A DNA stretch of 64,000 nucleotides from the NCBI RefSeq assembly GCF_003351785.1, contig NZ_CP031230.1, positions 1,240,001 to 1,304,000 on the forward strand, in the 5' to 3' direction. The notes beneath the pieces were generated by a model, which saw nothing but the letters and a program-made list of their open reading frames with translations, was not told where the DNA came from and made no database searches. The position numbers and the translations under genes were made by a program. Positions 38,318 to 47,658 of the stretch are shown here, in pieces; positions within the stretch are counted from its first letter, which is position 1; each line of letters starts with the position of its first letter. The stretch comes from Sporosarcina sp. PTS2304 (GTDB lineage: Bacteria; Bacillota; Bacilli; Bacillales_A; Planococcaceae).

Positions 38318-38348
38318 AACAAGGCACGGTAACACCGTGCCTTGTTTC
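38318..38348 (-). terminator. Terminator of tig
   Basis: CAAGGCACGGTGTTACCGTGCCTTG, an 11-bp stem with a 4-nt loop region (38320-38345), followed by TTTTTCTTA on the minus strand, about 18 bp after the tig stop. Confidence 0.9.
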
Positions 38349-38363
38349 AATTATATGGAGAAA

Positions 38364-39650
38364 TCAGTCTAGAACTTTAGCGTTATCTACAAGCAATTGT
38401 ACAGTCTTGTTGAAACGAAGGTCATTTTCAAGCACAGAAGTACCACCAAGAGTTGCCTTGATTTGTTCTACTTCCATACCGAATTGCTCAGACATTTTCT
38501 CAAGCTCAGCTTGTACTTCTTCTTCTGGAACTTCAACGTTTTCTGCTGCGCCAATTGCTTCGAGTGTTAAAGAAACGCGTACACGGCTTAATGCGTCGTC
38601 TTTCATTTGCTCGCGAAGAGCCGCTTCGTCTTGTCCAGAAAATTGGAAGTAAAGCTCAAGGTTCATACCTTGCATTTGCAGACGTTGTTCGAAATCTTGC
38701 ATCATACGGTTGATTTCTGAATCGATCATCGCTTGTGGGATGTCCATTTCCGCATTGCTTGCTGCTTGTTCAACTAGATCGTCACGAAGAGCTGTTTCAG
38801 ATTCGTTCTTCTTCACTTCTTCAGCTTCTTCTCTTAACTTCGTACGTAGTTCTTCAACAGAAGAAACGTTTTCGTCAAGTTCTTTAGCTAGTTCATCATC
38901 AAGTTCAGGTATTTCTTTTGCCTTGACTTCGTGGACTTTTACTTTGAAAGTAGCAGGCTTGCCAGCTAATTCAGCAGCATGATATTCTTCTGGGAAAGTG
39001 ATTTCGATATCTTTCTGTTCTCCAGCTTTCATACCTACTACTTGCTCTTCGAATCCAGGGATAAATGAACCGGAACCAATTTCAAGATCATACCCTTCAG
39101 ATTTTCCACCTTCAAATGCTTCTCCGTCAGCAAAGCCTTCGAAGTCGATTGTGACTGTGTCGCCTTCTTCTACAGCAGCATCTTCTTTAACGACCATTTC
39201 CGCAAGTCCTTCACGGCGTTGTTCAAGTTGTTGGTCGATTTCTTCTTCTGTCACTTCAGTCGTTTGACGAGTAACTTCAAGCCCCTTGTATTCGCCTAGT
39301 TTCACTTCTGGTTTCAAAGCGATTACTGCTGTGAATACAACTGGCTCCCCTTTTTCAAGCTTTTCAATATCGATTTCAGGAGCTGCGATTGGTTCTACGT
39401 CCGCTTCGTCAACTGCTGCTGAGTACGCTTCTGGAAGTACGATGTCAATTGCATCGTTGTATAGAGATTCTTCACCGTACATTTTATCAAACATTTTACG
39501 TGGCATTTTTCCTTTACGGAATCCAGGTGCCTGTACTTTTTTCACTACTTTTTTAAACGCTTGATCTACCGCTTCGTTAAAACGTTCTACAGAAACTTCA
39601 AATGTAAGTTTCCCTTCACTGCCTTCTAATTTTTCCCATTTAACTGTCAT
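38364..39650 (-). CDS. tig: Trigger factor, ribosome-associated chaperone
   Basis: 428 aa with three domains: ribosome-binding tail with [12 protein letters not shown] (about 43-54), FKBP-type peptidyl-prolyl isomerase (about 160-245, [15 protein letters not shown]) and a helical C-terminal chaperone domain. It binds nascent chains at the exit tunnel. ATG 39650 has GGAGG at 8 nt; a TTG further up overlaps that site. It lies upstream of clpX as in B. subtilis, but with its own terminator and promoter. Confidence 0.97.
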   Translation of the reverse strand: MTVKWEKLEGSEGKLTFEVSVERFNEAVDQAFKKVVKKVQAPGFRKGKMPRKMFDKMYGEESLYNDAIDIVLPEAYSAAVDEADVEPIAAPEIDIEKLEKGEPVVFTAVIALKPEVKLGEYKGLEVTRQTTEVTEEEIDQQLEQRREGLAEMVVKEDAAVEEGDTVTIDFEGFADGEAFEGGKSEGYDLEIGSGSFIPGFEEQVVGMKAGEQKDIEITFPEEYHAAELAGKPATFKVKVHEVKAKEIPELDDELAKELDENVSSVEELRTKLREEAEEVKKNESETALRDDLVEQAASNAEMDIPQAMIDSEINRMMQDFEQRLQMQGMNLELYFQFSGQDEAALREQMKDDALSRVRVSLTLEAIGAAENVEVPEEEVQAELEKMSEQFGMEVEQIKATLGGTSVLENDLRFNKTVQLLVDNAKVLD

Positions 39651-39856
39651 ATGTATGACCTCCAAATCATTTAAACAACTTGTACTCGTTTATTTTAATC
39701 AATTTACCCTTCGCCTACTTGCGTCTATACCTTTTCGGTGTTAGCTGAAAAAGTCCTTCACATCTATCGAAGGTTTTATCTGAATGTAGCAGATTTTCAT
39801 TATCTAAAAAGGACGATAACGTAGCTATATACAGATAAGCAGTTGACAACCACTTT

Positions 39857-39884
39857 AGTATAACACAGTCTATTCATCTTTCAA
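39857..39884 (-). promoter_or_regulatory. Sigma-A-type promoter of tig
   Basis: Minus strand TTGAAA (39879-39884), 16-nt spacer, TATACT (39857-39862). The transcript would have a leader of about 200 nt containing a small hairpin (TTTTTCAGC...GAAAAGG near 39740). Confidence 0.55.
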
Positions 39885-39897
39885 GAATTTTTCCTCA

Positions 39898-40869
39898 TCA
39901 GCTATCCATTTCCTCATCAACCGAACGCACGAACTGCAGCAAGGCTGTTTCCTCCACAGTTTTACCATAGAGTAGCTGCTTCGTATACGCGATATAAGCT
40001 TCTGCTACTTCTTCTGCTGTATAAGGTCCCCAGTGGAATGGAAATAATAACACACTATATTTTAGGATGAGATTTACAACTAACTCACTAGCTGTTGGAT
40101 CCTTTTCAAAATGTGATCTTGCGATGAATTGAATTTCATCTATAAATTGGTCATTTTCCGGCGAGATCAACCTACTGGGTTTTGTCTCTGTCTCAAAATG
40201 ATACTTTCTAACGGAAATTAGTTCATCTGAACCCGCTTGTTGCAATAAAAGTAATGCATATGTTTTCACAATGTGTAACGTCTCATCAGTTTGCACAATT
40301 TCTTTAAGGAGTCGCACGAATGGTTCTAGTTTTTGGTTTTGTAAAGACAGCAAGAAATCTTGTTGCTCATGGGGCGTCATCTTTAGAAACTCTTCTATTG
40401 GTATGTGCTGTTCATCAGAATATGCGGATTCTTCTACATAACGATTTGCTAATCTACCGTTTAATTCACGCAAGTACTGAAATTTTTGCAAACTATGTTC
40501 TGGTATCATTTCTTTTTCTAGTAATCCTTGTATGGTCAGTTCGACTTCTTCGTATTGCTGTAATTGAATGGAAATAGATAAATATAACTCTAGCATTTCT
40601 ATATAATTTCCTGATGGATTTTGCATAGCTAATAGTGCAAATTGCTTCGCACGTTTATAATCTTTCATTTCGTATAAGGAAATAGCGAGAACGTCTAATA
40701 CAGATGTATCTTGTGGATTAATATCTAAAATCGCTTCAAAATGTTCGATCGCAACATCGTGAAGATCTCGTTCCATCGCTTCTTTCCCTTCCCGGTACAG
40801 TCGTTCCAACGTTCCGGGGAAAACTACGATATTTCCTTTTTTGATGACTGGTCTACGTTTTTTCTGCAA
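39898..40869 (-). CDS. TPR-repeat protein, YsoA-like
   Basis: 323 aa, TTG start at 40869 (AGGTGAG at 5 nt). N-terminal tetratricopeptide-like helices lie at about 20-130, with GKEAMERDLHDVAIEHFEAIL and PQDTSVLDVLAISLYEMKDY. The rest is helical, acidic and without catalytic motifs. It is next to tig as ysoA is in B. subtilis. Function of the family is unknown. No signal peptide, so cytoplasmic. Confidence 0.75.
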   Translation of the reverse strand: MQKKRRPVIKKGNIVVFPGTLERLYREGKEAMERDLHDVAIEHFEAILDINPQDTSVLDVLAISLYEMKDYKRAKQFALLAMQNPSGNYIEMLELYLSISIQLQQYEEVELTIQGLLEKEMIPEHSLQKFQYLRELNGRLANRYVEESAYSDEQHIPIEEFLKMTPHEQQDFLLSLQNQKLEPFVRLLKEIVQTDETLHIVKTYALLLLQQAGSDELISVRKYHFETETKPSRLISPENDQFIDEIQFIARSHFEKDPTASELVVNLILKYSVLLFPFHWGPYTAEEVAEAYIAYTKQLLYGKTVEETALLQFVRSVDEEMDS

Positions 40870-41007
40870 TACTACTCACCTGCCTGTTCGGTATTACTAT
40901 AGCATAGGAAAGGAATTCGATTCCAGTTCGGGTGTTTTGGTATATATCGAAAGCGAATGAATACAGCTAGATTACGGTTGCTGAATAATGCGGAGAGAGT
41001 GGCTTCC

Positions 41008-41349
41008 TTATTTTACTTTCCGTCCTTCCGCAATAAACCACTTTCGAGAATCAACTCTACAAATGACTGGTTGCTGTATGTCAGTCGTGCCAATATACTC
41101 TCCATCTGTATGGCAAGCGACTTCAACTACTGGATGGATGGTAAAAGAATCACTTTTGTATATGCTCACGCCGCTAAATCTTACGTGATGTCCTGTAAAT
41201 ACTGTCAAAAAAACAATTAAAAATTTAAGTAGTGGAATAGAGTGAACTACGATTAACTCGAATTCTCCATCATCCACCACTGAATGTGGAGATATTTTCA
41301 TGCCACCGCCAAAATATTTCTGATTATTCACTGTAATTAACCAACAATC
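41008..41349 (-). pseudogene. Diacylglycerol-kinase-family gene, 3' fragment (split by IS605-type element)
   Basis: The fragment encodes DCWLITVNNQKYFGGGMKIS and onward, the C-terminal beta-domain motif of DagK/YtlR lipid kinases ('WL.TV.N..YFGGGMKI'). The N-terminal half is 1.8 kb away at 43168-43755. Joining 588 bp and 342 bp gives exactly 310 codons including the stop (309 aa), the normal family length. A GTG inside the fragment could start a 107-codon partial product, but this would lack the catalytic part. Confidence 0.88.
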
Positions 41350-41360
41350 TGTGAACTACC

Positions 41361-41480
41361 CACCACTTAACGCCTTTCGGGCTGTTTGAAGTGGGGGCTT
41401 CTCGACTTATCATTGCTTTTACTAGCCAACGAAAACAGACCGAGCTATCCCTCTTGTTCCAAGAGTTTTGTACACACGGT
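41361..41480 (-). ncRNA. Predicted omega-RNA / right-end region of the IS
   Basis: TnpB proteins are guided by an RNA that spans the 3' end of tnpB and the right end of the element and continues into the flank. Here the region after the tnpB stop to the right-end hairpin is only about 130 nt and rich in structured C/G tracts. The guide would be the first about 16-20 nt of flank, starting GATTGTTGGTTAATTA on the minus strand. Inferred from the family; the 5' end is not determinable by eye. Confidence 0.45.
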
Positions 41481-42593
41481 TTATTCAGAAGCCAACAAAC
41501 GTATGCCTTCATTTTTGATATTCAGGGCAGAGTTGTAGTCCCTGTCGAGTATAGATCCGCATGGACAGCTATAGACTCGCTCAGACATGGCCATTATTTT
41601 TTGATTGCCACAACTAGAACACAGTTTTGTAGAGGGAAACCACTTATCTATTTTGACTAGCCGTTTTCCCTGTTCTCTCAGTTTATAATCTAAGAAAGTC
41701 GTAAACATGCCCCAACCATTATCATAGACACTTTTGCCGAAACGAAGGGCTCGTGACATTCCTTTCATATCCAAGTCTTCTATGACGACTGCATCATAGG
41801 TGGAAGCTAATGACTTCGACTGATGATGGAGAAAATTCTTGCGTTGATTAGCCACTTTCTCTTGCAGTTTGGCGACTACCATTCGTTGCTTATTCCAACG
41901 GGAAGAACCCTTCGTGCGCCTAGATAGAATGCGTTGCTCTTTTGCTAATCGTGCCAACATTTGACGATAGAAGCGAGGATAATTGGCTTTCTCATCTTCG
42001 CTGCTTACGTACAGTTCAGCCATCGCAAAATCTAATCCAACGACATCTTTTACTTCTTTTTGGATAATTTCTTGTTTATATTCAGTGAGAATGGAAACAT
42101 AATATGCCCCTGCTGGTGTCATTGATAGGGTACAGAACTTTATTGTGTGGCCTTCAGGTATAGTACGATGTTGTATAATTTTTACAAGTTTTAATTTTGG
42201 TAATTTGATATGACCATCCAGTAACATAATATTGCCGTTTACCACATTCGTTGTATAGGATTTTCTGGATTTTTTACTTTTGAACCTAGGAAAATCAGCA
42301 GTGCCACTGAAGAAATTTCTATATGCTGTCTGCAAATTCAATTGGGCGTTAGCTAAAGCTAGCGAATCTACTTCTTTCAGCCATTCAAACTCTGTTTTGT
42401 ATGTAGCAGGAGTAGGTAGCTTTTGCTTCTTCAGTTCCACTTGATCGTCTTTGTACGTTTCATATAGTTCTTTTCGTTCAGCCAACATCTTGTTATAGAC
42501 AAACCGAACACAACCAAAAGTTTTACGTATGAGAAGTGCCTGTTCCTCCGTTGGGTATAAGCGGAATTTGTATGCTTTGTGATGTTTGGTCAT
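41481..42593 (-). CDS. tnpB: TnpB, RNA-guided nuclease of the IS605 family
   Basis: 370 aa. N-terminal AYKFRLYPTEEQALLIRKTFG is the typical TnpB start. RuvC-type catalytic residues are intact: Asp188 (VGLDFAM), Glu272 (VVIEDLDM) and Asp352 (LDRDYNSALN). The zinc ribbon has Cys325, Cys328, Cys343 and Cys345. Such proteins cut DNA next to a short transposon-adjacent motif using a guide RNA from the right end, which helps keep the element in place. It begins 11 bp after the tnpA stop. Confidence 0.93.
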   Translation of the reverse strand: MTKHHKAYKFRLYPTEEQALLIRKTFGCVRFVYNKMLAERKELYETYKDDQVELKKQKLPTPATYKTEFEWLKEVDSLALANAQLNLQTAYRNFFSGTADFPRFKSKKSRKSYTTNVVNGNIMLLDGHIKLPKLKLVKIIQHRTIPEGHTIKFCTLSMTPAGAYYVSILTEYKQEIIQKEVKDVVGLDFAMAELYVSSEDEKANYPRFYRQMLARLAKEQRILSRRTKGSSRWNKQRMVVAKLQEKVANQRKNFLHHQSKSLASTYDAVVIEDLDMKGMSRALRFGKSVYDNGWGMFTTFLDYKLREQGKRLVKIDKWFPSTKLCSSCGNQKIMAMSERVYSCPCGSILDRDYNSALNIKNEGIRLLASE

Positions 42594-42604
42594 ATCCTAT
42601 CACC

Positions 42605-43003
42605 TCACTTTTGACCTTGATTTTCGATATATTTTTTGATTGCCTCTGTTGGGGAACCGCCTGTTGTGAGTAGGCAGAAGCTTCTGGACCAAAACATTTC
42701 TTTCCAAAGTTTCTGTTTCACTTTCGGGAATTCTTTTTTGATCAATCGGGAACTGGCACTTTTATAAGCATTGATAAACTTTGTCATTTCAGTATTCGGA
42801 TGTGCCTTGAATAAGACATGGATATGGTTTTCATCATAATTCCATTCGACTAACGTTATATTGTAGTTTTCTGAAATTCTGATAAACATATCTTTGGCGT
42901 ACTCGGATACTTCCCCATCCAATACATTTCTTCTATACTTCACAACCAGAACAAGATGGTAGTGCAGCAGGAACACTGAATGGTTGTTATTATCTAATTT
43001 CAT
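42605..43003 (-). CDS. tnpA: TnpA, IS200/IS605 Y1 transposase
   Basis: 132 aa. HUH motif as His60 and His62 (DENHIHVLF), catalytic Tyr125 in AIKKYIENQ, preceded by HYHLVLVVKYRRN. It moves the element as single-stranded DNA by peel-and-paste. All catalytic residues are present, so it could be active. Confidence 0.94.
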   Translation of the reverse strand: MKLDNNNHSVFLLHYHLVLVVKYRRNVLDGEVSEYAKDMFIRISENYNITLVEWNYDENHIHVLFKAHPNTEMTKFINAYKSASSRLIKKEFPKVKQKLWKEMFWSRSFCLLTTGGSPTEAIKKYIENQGQK

Positions 43004-43167
43004 TGATACACCAACCTTTATACACTATACAACTGATTGTAATATGACAAAAAATAAAAAGCAACCGAAATTGCTTTTTGGCTATTGCCCAACCGAAATT
43101 CATCTCCAACTTACCGTTAGGCTTTGCCCTTCACACGCTTGAAGATGAAGACTTTTTTCGGAGAACC

Positions 43168-43755
43168 GTTAAAAATTCTTTTCTCATTCCCATTTTGAAT
43201 TATTGCTTCAAAAGGTGTAAAAACCAACAGGGAGCGAACGACAGTTAACACATACACAAGATGTCCAAGCTTCCATTTGTTCAACCGTTTTTTCCATTTA
43301 GACTGACTAGCAGCTAGCGATATTTCTGCATCTAAACCGAAGCCGCAGTTACTCGCAAAGTACCGACTAGATTTTTCGGCTAGTCGCACTTGTCCAAAAT
43401 CCACTGCTCTGTGTTGTACAGAAATGGCTTCGCTGAAATTTTCGATAGCTTTCAAACAAGTAAACGATGGAAATTCCCGAGCGAAATCGTTTCCTGATCC
43501 CGCCTTTACTACACCCACTGTTACATGCGAATGACCCGCTACGCCATTTAACACTTCATGAATGGTGCCGTCCCCGCCGACTACGATAAGCAAGAAGGGC
43601 TCGGATTGTTGTTGAATGATTTGCCGCGCGAGTTCCGTTGCATGTCCGCGCGAACGGGTGAAATCGTGAGGATATGCATCCGCCCGCAACTTTCTCCACT
43701 CCAACAACCCTTTCCCTTGTCCTGCCCTCTCGTTAATAATAAACCGTATATTCAT
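43168..43755 (-). pseudogene. Diacylglycerol-kinase-family gene, 5' fragment (split by IS605-type element)
   Basis: Codes for MNIRFIINERAGQGKGLLEW, then the nucleotide-binding VVGGDGTIHEVLNG (about 74-87) and VGVVKAGSGNDFARE, then NCGFGLDAEIS, all typical of DagK/YtlR lipid kinases. The frame continues 51 bp into the IS to a stop at 43117, so a 212-aa truncated protein could be made. The second domain needed for substrate binding is on the other side of the insertion. A lipid kinase from this gene is therefore almost certainly lost. Confidence 0.9.
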
Positions 43756-43843
43756 ACGACCGCCTCTTTCAGTTGCTTTCTTTTATAGTAGCAGACGGTC
43801 AAACGCTAGACTACATAGCATGCATACTTTACAAAATATTCGT

Positions 43844-44494
43844 TTAGACGATTTGATACTTTACCATCAAACTGGCACTAATCGTCAATGTGCCAGATTC
43901 AATAGGAGTAACAGTATCTGCCATGGTCATTGCGCGGAAAGCGACTGGTTGTGAGGTGTGTTGTTCTTCAATTTTCCATACTATCGGCCGGTTGGCTAAT
44001 TTCAATGAAGAGCCAATCGTAACCATTTTCGTTTCTGCATCATGCAAAGCGAGGGTTAGTGCTTGCTGATAAAAATTTTCTTGATTTTGAATGGCGAATT
44101 CGATGGATCCGACTTGATTGACTCCATTTTTCACAGCGGTATCTACTATTTCACCTGTTTTTGATAGATCATTGCTCGTCACACGAATCGTATTGAGTAC
44201 TTCATATCCGCGAAAGACTTGTTCTCCATTTACATAATCGTAGACGGGTTGGATTTGATAATTAACCGTTTGAATAGCGGAATCTTCAACACCCATATCC
44301 ATCAATGAATTGAGTACTTTTTGCATTCGATTCGCATTTTCTTGCTGGATATCTTGCAACTCTGTTCCTCTCGTTTGTACAGATAACACAATATGAACAG
44401 TATCGGGCGAGGCTTTAACTGCTCCTTCACCAAAAACTGTAATTACACGATTCGTTGTTTCATTATACAAAGCACATACACTCCTTTTTTTCAT
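43844..44494 (-). CDS. SIMPL-domain (DUF541) protein
   Basis: 216 aa. RVITVFGEGAVKASPDTVHI starts the SIMPL domain, with IQTVNYQIQPVYDYVNGEQVFRGYEV in the middle and a C-terminal SASLMVKYQIV. Family members (YggE, BP26) are often exported and linked to oxidative stress, but this one lacks a signal peptide. Shine-Dalgarno GGAGG is 10 nt before the chosen ATG; an alternative TTG eight codons later (AGGAG) would give MYNETTNRV. Confidence 0.82.
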   Translation of the reverse strand: MKKRSVCALYNETTNRVITVFGEGAVKASPDTVHIVLSVQTRGTELQDIQQENANRMQKVLNSLMDMGVEDSAIQTVNYQIQPVYDYVNGEQVFRGYEVLNTIRVTSNDLSKTGEIVDTAVKNGVNQVGSIEFAIQNQENFYQQALTLALHDAETKMVTIGSSLKLANRPIVWKIEEQHTSQPVAFRAMTMADTVTPIESGTLTISASLMVKYQIV

Positions 44495-44583
44495 ACTATG
44501 TTTGCCTCCATCCCTTTCATGCGTTCAGAAACAGTTTCGGGATTTTTTCATATGATAGAATAAAAGATTTGGGAGGGCATTTT

Positions 44584-44799
44584 ATGGGTAATTCCACAAA
44601 ACAAAACCATACATCCACTGACACGCAAATCGCTAAATTAGCATTACTTGGAGAAACTGTCAGTCTTTTTGGTCAAGCGATTACTACACTTGCTGCCTAT
44701 ATGGCTCTTGAGGCAGAAGAGCAAGAAGACGAGACAACTTCCCATATACAGGAACAAATTAACTATTTACTGAAGGAGGTAGAACAATTAAAACAATAA
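44584..44799 (+). CDS. Small hypothetical protein with coiled-coil C-terminus
   Basis: 71 aa, MGNSTKQNHTSTDTQIAKLA, from an ATG with GGGAGGG at 6 nt. A weakly hydrophobic middle (LLGETVSLFGQAITTLAAYMAL) leads to an acidic coiled-coil-like tail (EQEDETTSHIQEQINYLLKEVEQLKQ). No family recognised. Divergent from the SIMPL gene. A single monocistronic gene. Confidence 0.7.
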   Translation: MGNSTKQNHTSTDTQIAKLALLGETVSLFGQAITTLAAYMALEAEEQEDETTSHIQEQINYLLKEVEQLKQ

Positions 44800-44890
44800 T
44801 TTAAAATGTCTCCATCCACTTTCACTACTATAGGCATGAAGATTTTTCTTACTAACGATACGGTGCTATGTTCAATCAGCACTACATCCG

Positions 44891-45517
44891 TTATTCAATT
44901 TCTTTTTTCAACTGTTGTAAAAATATTTCCATGAAGTCATGACGCTCCTGTGCAAGTCTCGTGCCTTCCTTTGTCACCATTAAATCTTTCAGCAATAATA
45001 GCTTTTCATGAAAATGCGTGACAGAGGCTGTTTCTTTAGAGCGGTATTCTGAAGCTGACATCGTCCTGCGTGCTTCTTCTTCCACATCGTATAATTTCCT
45101 GCCGCGCGCACCTCCAAAGGCAAATGTTCGTGCGACTCCAATCGCGCCTATTGCGTCCAAACGATCTGCATCCCGAACAATGGCACCTTCAATAGAGGTG
45201 ATATCAATCGCGTGCCCACCATTATAAGATACACTTTCTATTACAGTTACTACTTTTTCGATTAATTCATCGTGTGCTCCAATAGTTTTTAAAATTTCAT
45301 TGATTGTAGCTTCATGTACGGATTCATATTTCGCATCTTCTACATCATGTAATAGCACCGCAAGACGCACGACCCATTCATCCGCATTTGGTTCTGTTAA
45401 TAAAATCTTCTCTGCGTTTTTCATGACGCGGTCAATATGATCCAAATCGTGGCTGGCATCATATTGGTTATAAATTGCTTCTACTTGTTCTTTACATTTG
45501 GCAATCATTTCTTTCAT
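44891..45517 (-). CDS. HD-domain phosphohydrolase
   Basis: 208 aa. Metal ligands of the HD superfamily are seen: SHDLDHIDRV (His...), LLHDVEDAKY (HD pair) and ILRDADRLDAIGAIG-type AIVRDADRLDA (final Asp). The subgroup with GVARTFAFGGARGRKLYD is widespread in bacteria (YedJ-like), with broad nucleotide phosphohydrolase activity reported for relatives. Substrate here not deducible. Confidence 0.88.
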   Translation of the reverse strand: MKEMIAKCKEQVEAIYNQYDASHDLDHIDRVMKNAEKILLTEPNADEWVVRLAVLLHDVEDAKYESVHEATINEILKTIGAHDELIEKVVTVIESVSYNGGHAIDITSIEGAIVRDADRLDAIGAIGVARTFAFGGARGRKLYDVEEEARRTMSASEYRSKETASVTHFHEKLLLLKDLMVTKEGTRLAQERHDFMEIFLQQLKKEIE

Positions 45518-45683
45518 CGTATCCCTTCCCCTCGTTTCCTTTAGTTATATGCAAATGATAACAGAAAAATCATTTCTTATTTAATACATAGCGATTCAAA
45601 GTGAATAAACGAATCTCTCTAGTGCGTATTGGTTCATTATCCACTATTAGTCATATATATAACCCTTAGCTCCTACACGAAAA

Positions 45684-45715
45684 AAGGAAAGGAAGCCAAC
45701 GCTACCTTTCCCTCC
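45684..45715 (-). terminator. Terminator of the msrAB transcript
   Basis: GGAAAGG (45705-45711 on the complement) pairs with CCTTTCC (45686-45692) and is followed by TTTTTTCG on the minus strand, about 20 bp after the stop of msrAB. Confidence 0.75.
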
Positions 45716-45731
45716 ATTTTTATAGTGTACA

Positions 45732-46853
45732 TTAGTTTACATAGCTTTTCAGATAGCCGTACTCTTTGCTTTCCATCTCTTCTAACGGAACGAAGTCAAT
45801 CGCTGCACTATTGATGCAATAACGTAATCCGCCGCGATCTTTTGGTCCGTCTTCAAAAACGTGACCTAAATGACTGTCTCCCGCACGGCTTCTAACTTCA
45901 ATTCTTACCATATTAAAACTTCGATCCTCATGCTCTGTAATGACTTCGGGGATGATGGGCTGAGTAAAGCTCGGCCACCCACACTGTGAATCGTATTTAT
46001 CTGTACTGGAGAATAACGGCTCGCCGGTCGCTACGTCGATGTATATACCATCCTCAAACGTATCCCAGTACTCATTGGAAAATGCAGCTTCTGTGTGATC
46101 GCCTTGTGTCACTTGATATTGATTCTTGGTCAATTTTTCTTTTAGCTCTTGATCGCTCGGTTTCGGATAGTCCGCCGGATTAATAACCGAAGGAATTTCT
46201 TGATTTTCTAATGTATCAAATTCTACGTGGCAATATCCATTTGGGTTTTTTTCTAAATAATCTTGGTGATAGTCTTCTGCTAATGTATAGCTACTTAATG
46301 GCTCTACTTCCGTTACAATATCAGCTTCGTAACGCTTTTGTTCGTTTGCTATAACTTCTTCAATAGTCGCCAAATCGTCAGGATTGCTGTAAAAAATTCC
46401 TGAACGATACTGTGTCCCTCTGTCATTTCCTTGCTTATTCAATGAAGTCGGATCTACAATCATGAAGAAATGTTCCAAAATCGTCTTCAGTTCTGTGCGC
46501 TCTGGATCGTATTGTACATGGACTGTTTCTGCATGACCCGTTTTTCCAGAAATGACATCCTTATAGGTAGGTTTTTCTGTCGTTCCATTGGCGTATCCAG
46601 ATGTCACATCATAGACACCGTACACTCTTTCCATATAAGCCTCTACACCCCAAAAACAACCGCCCGCCAAGTAGATATCTTGTAAGTGATCCGTATCAAA
46701 TGTTAGGTCTTTATTCGGATTGGCAGGATACGCAGAAGCAGTTCCAGAATCCGGGCTTGATGTTAAATCAGTCGCAGTTGAATTACTCGTTCCCGCACCG
46801 CATCCGCTTAGTAGCATAATACTTAATAACACGAGCAAGTAATTATATTTCAT
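45732..46853 (-). CDS. msrAB: Lipoprotein methionine sulfoxide reductase MsrAB fusion
   Basis: 373 aa. Signal peptide with lipobox LLSGC (lipid Cys18), Ser/Thr-rich linker, MsrA domain with catalytic Cys66 in GGCFWG (about 58-210), MsrB domain (about 235-365) with GWPSF and catalytic Cys346 in RYCINSAAI. The MsrB domain lacks the CxxC zinc pairs ([11 protein letters not shown] region). It repairs oxidised methionine in exported proteins on the outer face of the membrane. Downstream of and codirectional with a thioredoxin-like lipoprotein, the probable electron donor. Confidence 0.95.
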   Translation of the reverse strand: MKYNYLLVLLSIMLLSGCGAGTSNSTATDLTSSPDSGTASAYPANPNKDLTFDTDHLQDIYLAGGCFWGVEAYMERVYGVYDVTSGYANGTTEKPTYKDVISGKTGHAETVHVQYDPERTELKTILEHFFMIVDPTSLNKQGNDRGTQYRSGIFYSNPDDLATIEEVIANEQKRYEADIVTEVEPLSSYTLAEDYHQDYLEKNPNGYCHVEFDTLENQEIPSVINPADYPKPSDQELKEKLTKNQYQVTQGDHTEAAFSNEYWDTFEDGIYIDVATGEPLFSSTDKYDSQCGWPSFTQPIIPEVITEHEDRSFNMVRIEVRSRAGDSHLGHVFEDGPKDRGGLRYCINSAAIDFVPLEEMESKEYGYLKSYVN

Positions 46854-46871
46854 CAGAATACTCCCTTTCTA

Positions 46872-47366
46872 TTAATCAATTTCATTCATGGCTTCAATAA
46901 TTTGATCATTGGATAAATGTCCCGGCTGCGAGCGAACTAGTTCTCCCTTTGTGTTCAAAAACGCAGAAGTAGGATAACCTTTAACGTTAAACTCTTCCAC
47001 TACATTCCCACCCTCATTTAACCATACCGGTAAATTCTCCACATGCTGAACATCCGAAAACCATTTAATAAAATCATCCGTTTGTTTTTCATTATTATAG
47101 CCAGGGGCAACGACAGTAATTACTTCAAAATCATGATCTTGTGTAGCAAGAGTAGTAACTTCAGATAATCCTGCTAGACAAATCGGACACCATGATGCCC
47201 AAAATTTTATATACACTTTTTCACCTTTAAAATCTGCAATATTTACTGTTTTTCCGGCCAGATCTTGCATATTCACTGTATTTGCGTCATGTTGACTAGT
47301 AGCAGTTGAAGCACACCCACTTACTATCGTGAGCAAAGCCAATAAAATTATCAGTTTCTTCAGCAA
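46872..47366 (-). CDS. Thioredoxin-like (TlpA/ResA-type) lipoprotein
   Basis: 164 aa, TTG start at 47366 with AAGGAGG at 7 nt. Lipobox VSGC (lipid Cys18); thioredoxin fold with WCPIC (Cys60/Cys63) and cis-Pro in KGYPTSAFL. It is 18 bp upstream of msrAB, an arrangement known from Gram-positive bacteria where the surface thioredoxin reduces MsrAB. The membrane donor CcdA expected to feed it is not in the window. Confidence 0.92.
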   Translation of the reverse strand: MLKKLIILLALLTIVSGCASTATSQHDANTVNMQDLAGKTVNIADFKGEKVYIKFWASWCPICLAGLSEVTTLATQDHDFEVITVVAPGYNNEKQTDDFIKWFSDVQHVENLPVWLNEGGNVVEEFNVKGYPTSAFLNTKGELVRSQPGHLSNDQIIEAMNEID

Positions 47367-47558
47367 AATAATGCCTCCTTCTCCTATCTCGATATAGGGA
47401 ATCTATTTATCATGTAAAATTGCGCGCTACATTTCTACTATCTTTTATTATAATGTGATTTTTTTCAAAAACCTATAAAATGGCTTTGGAATAAACATGA
47501 AAATGATTAGGCGCAACAACTTCCATCGTTCGACAAGAATAAACTTTTTACTTCAAAC

Positions 47559-47588
47559 GTTGACAAATTGTCAACAAACTATTATTAT
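47559..47588 (+). promoter_or_regulatory. Promoter with palindromic operator upstream of the XRE-DUF1232 gene
   Basis: TTGACA (47560-47565), 17-nt spacer, TATTAT (47583-47588) form a near-consensus sigma-A promoter. A perfect 7-3-7 palindrome, GTTGACA-AAT-TGTCAAC (47559-47575), covers the -35 box. The gene 70 bp downstream encodes an XRE-type DNA-binding protein, so autorepression is the obvious hypothesis. Confidence 0.75.
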
Positions 47589-47658
47589 CTTTTAGAGTGC
47601 AAAAACTAGTATTCATGCTACGAAAGCTATTGTTTGTTTTTCGAAGGGGGTTCATCTT

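Larger units (their letters stand above)
41350..43167 (-). mobile_element. IS605-type insertion sequence (TnpA + TnpB), about 1.82 kb
   Basis: Contains tnpA and tnpB in tandem, a right-end hairpin (41361-41397, CCCCCACTT...AAGTGGTGGG followed by TAGTTCAC) and a left-end stem-loop region (43056-43167, including AAAAAGCAA/TTGCTTTTT). As expected for this family there are no terminal inverted repeats and no target duplication. It sits after TTTTTAAC in the kinase gene. Exact ends were chosen so that the interrupted reading frame is restored; uncertainty is one or two bases. No inactivating change is seen in either transposon gene. Confidence 0.87.

Noticed and set aside
41391-41660. Plus-strand ORF opposite the 3' end of tnpB
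   Set aside because: Antisense shadow of tnpB and of the IS right end.
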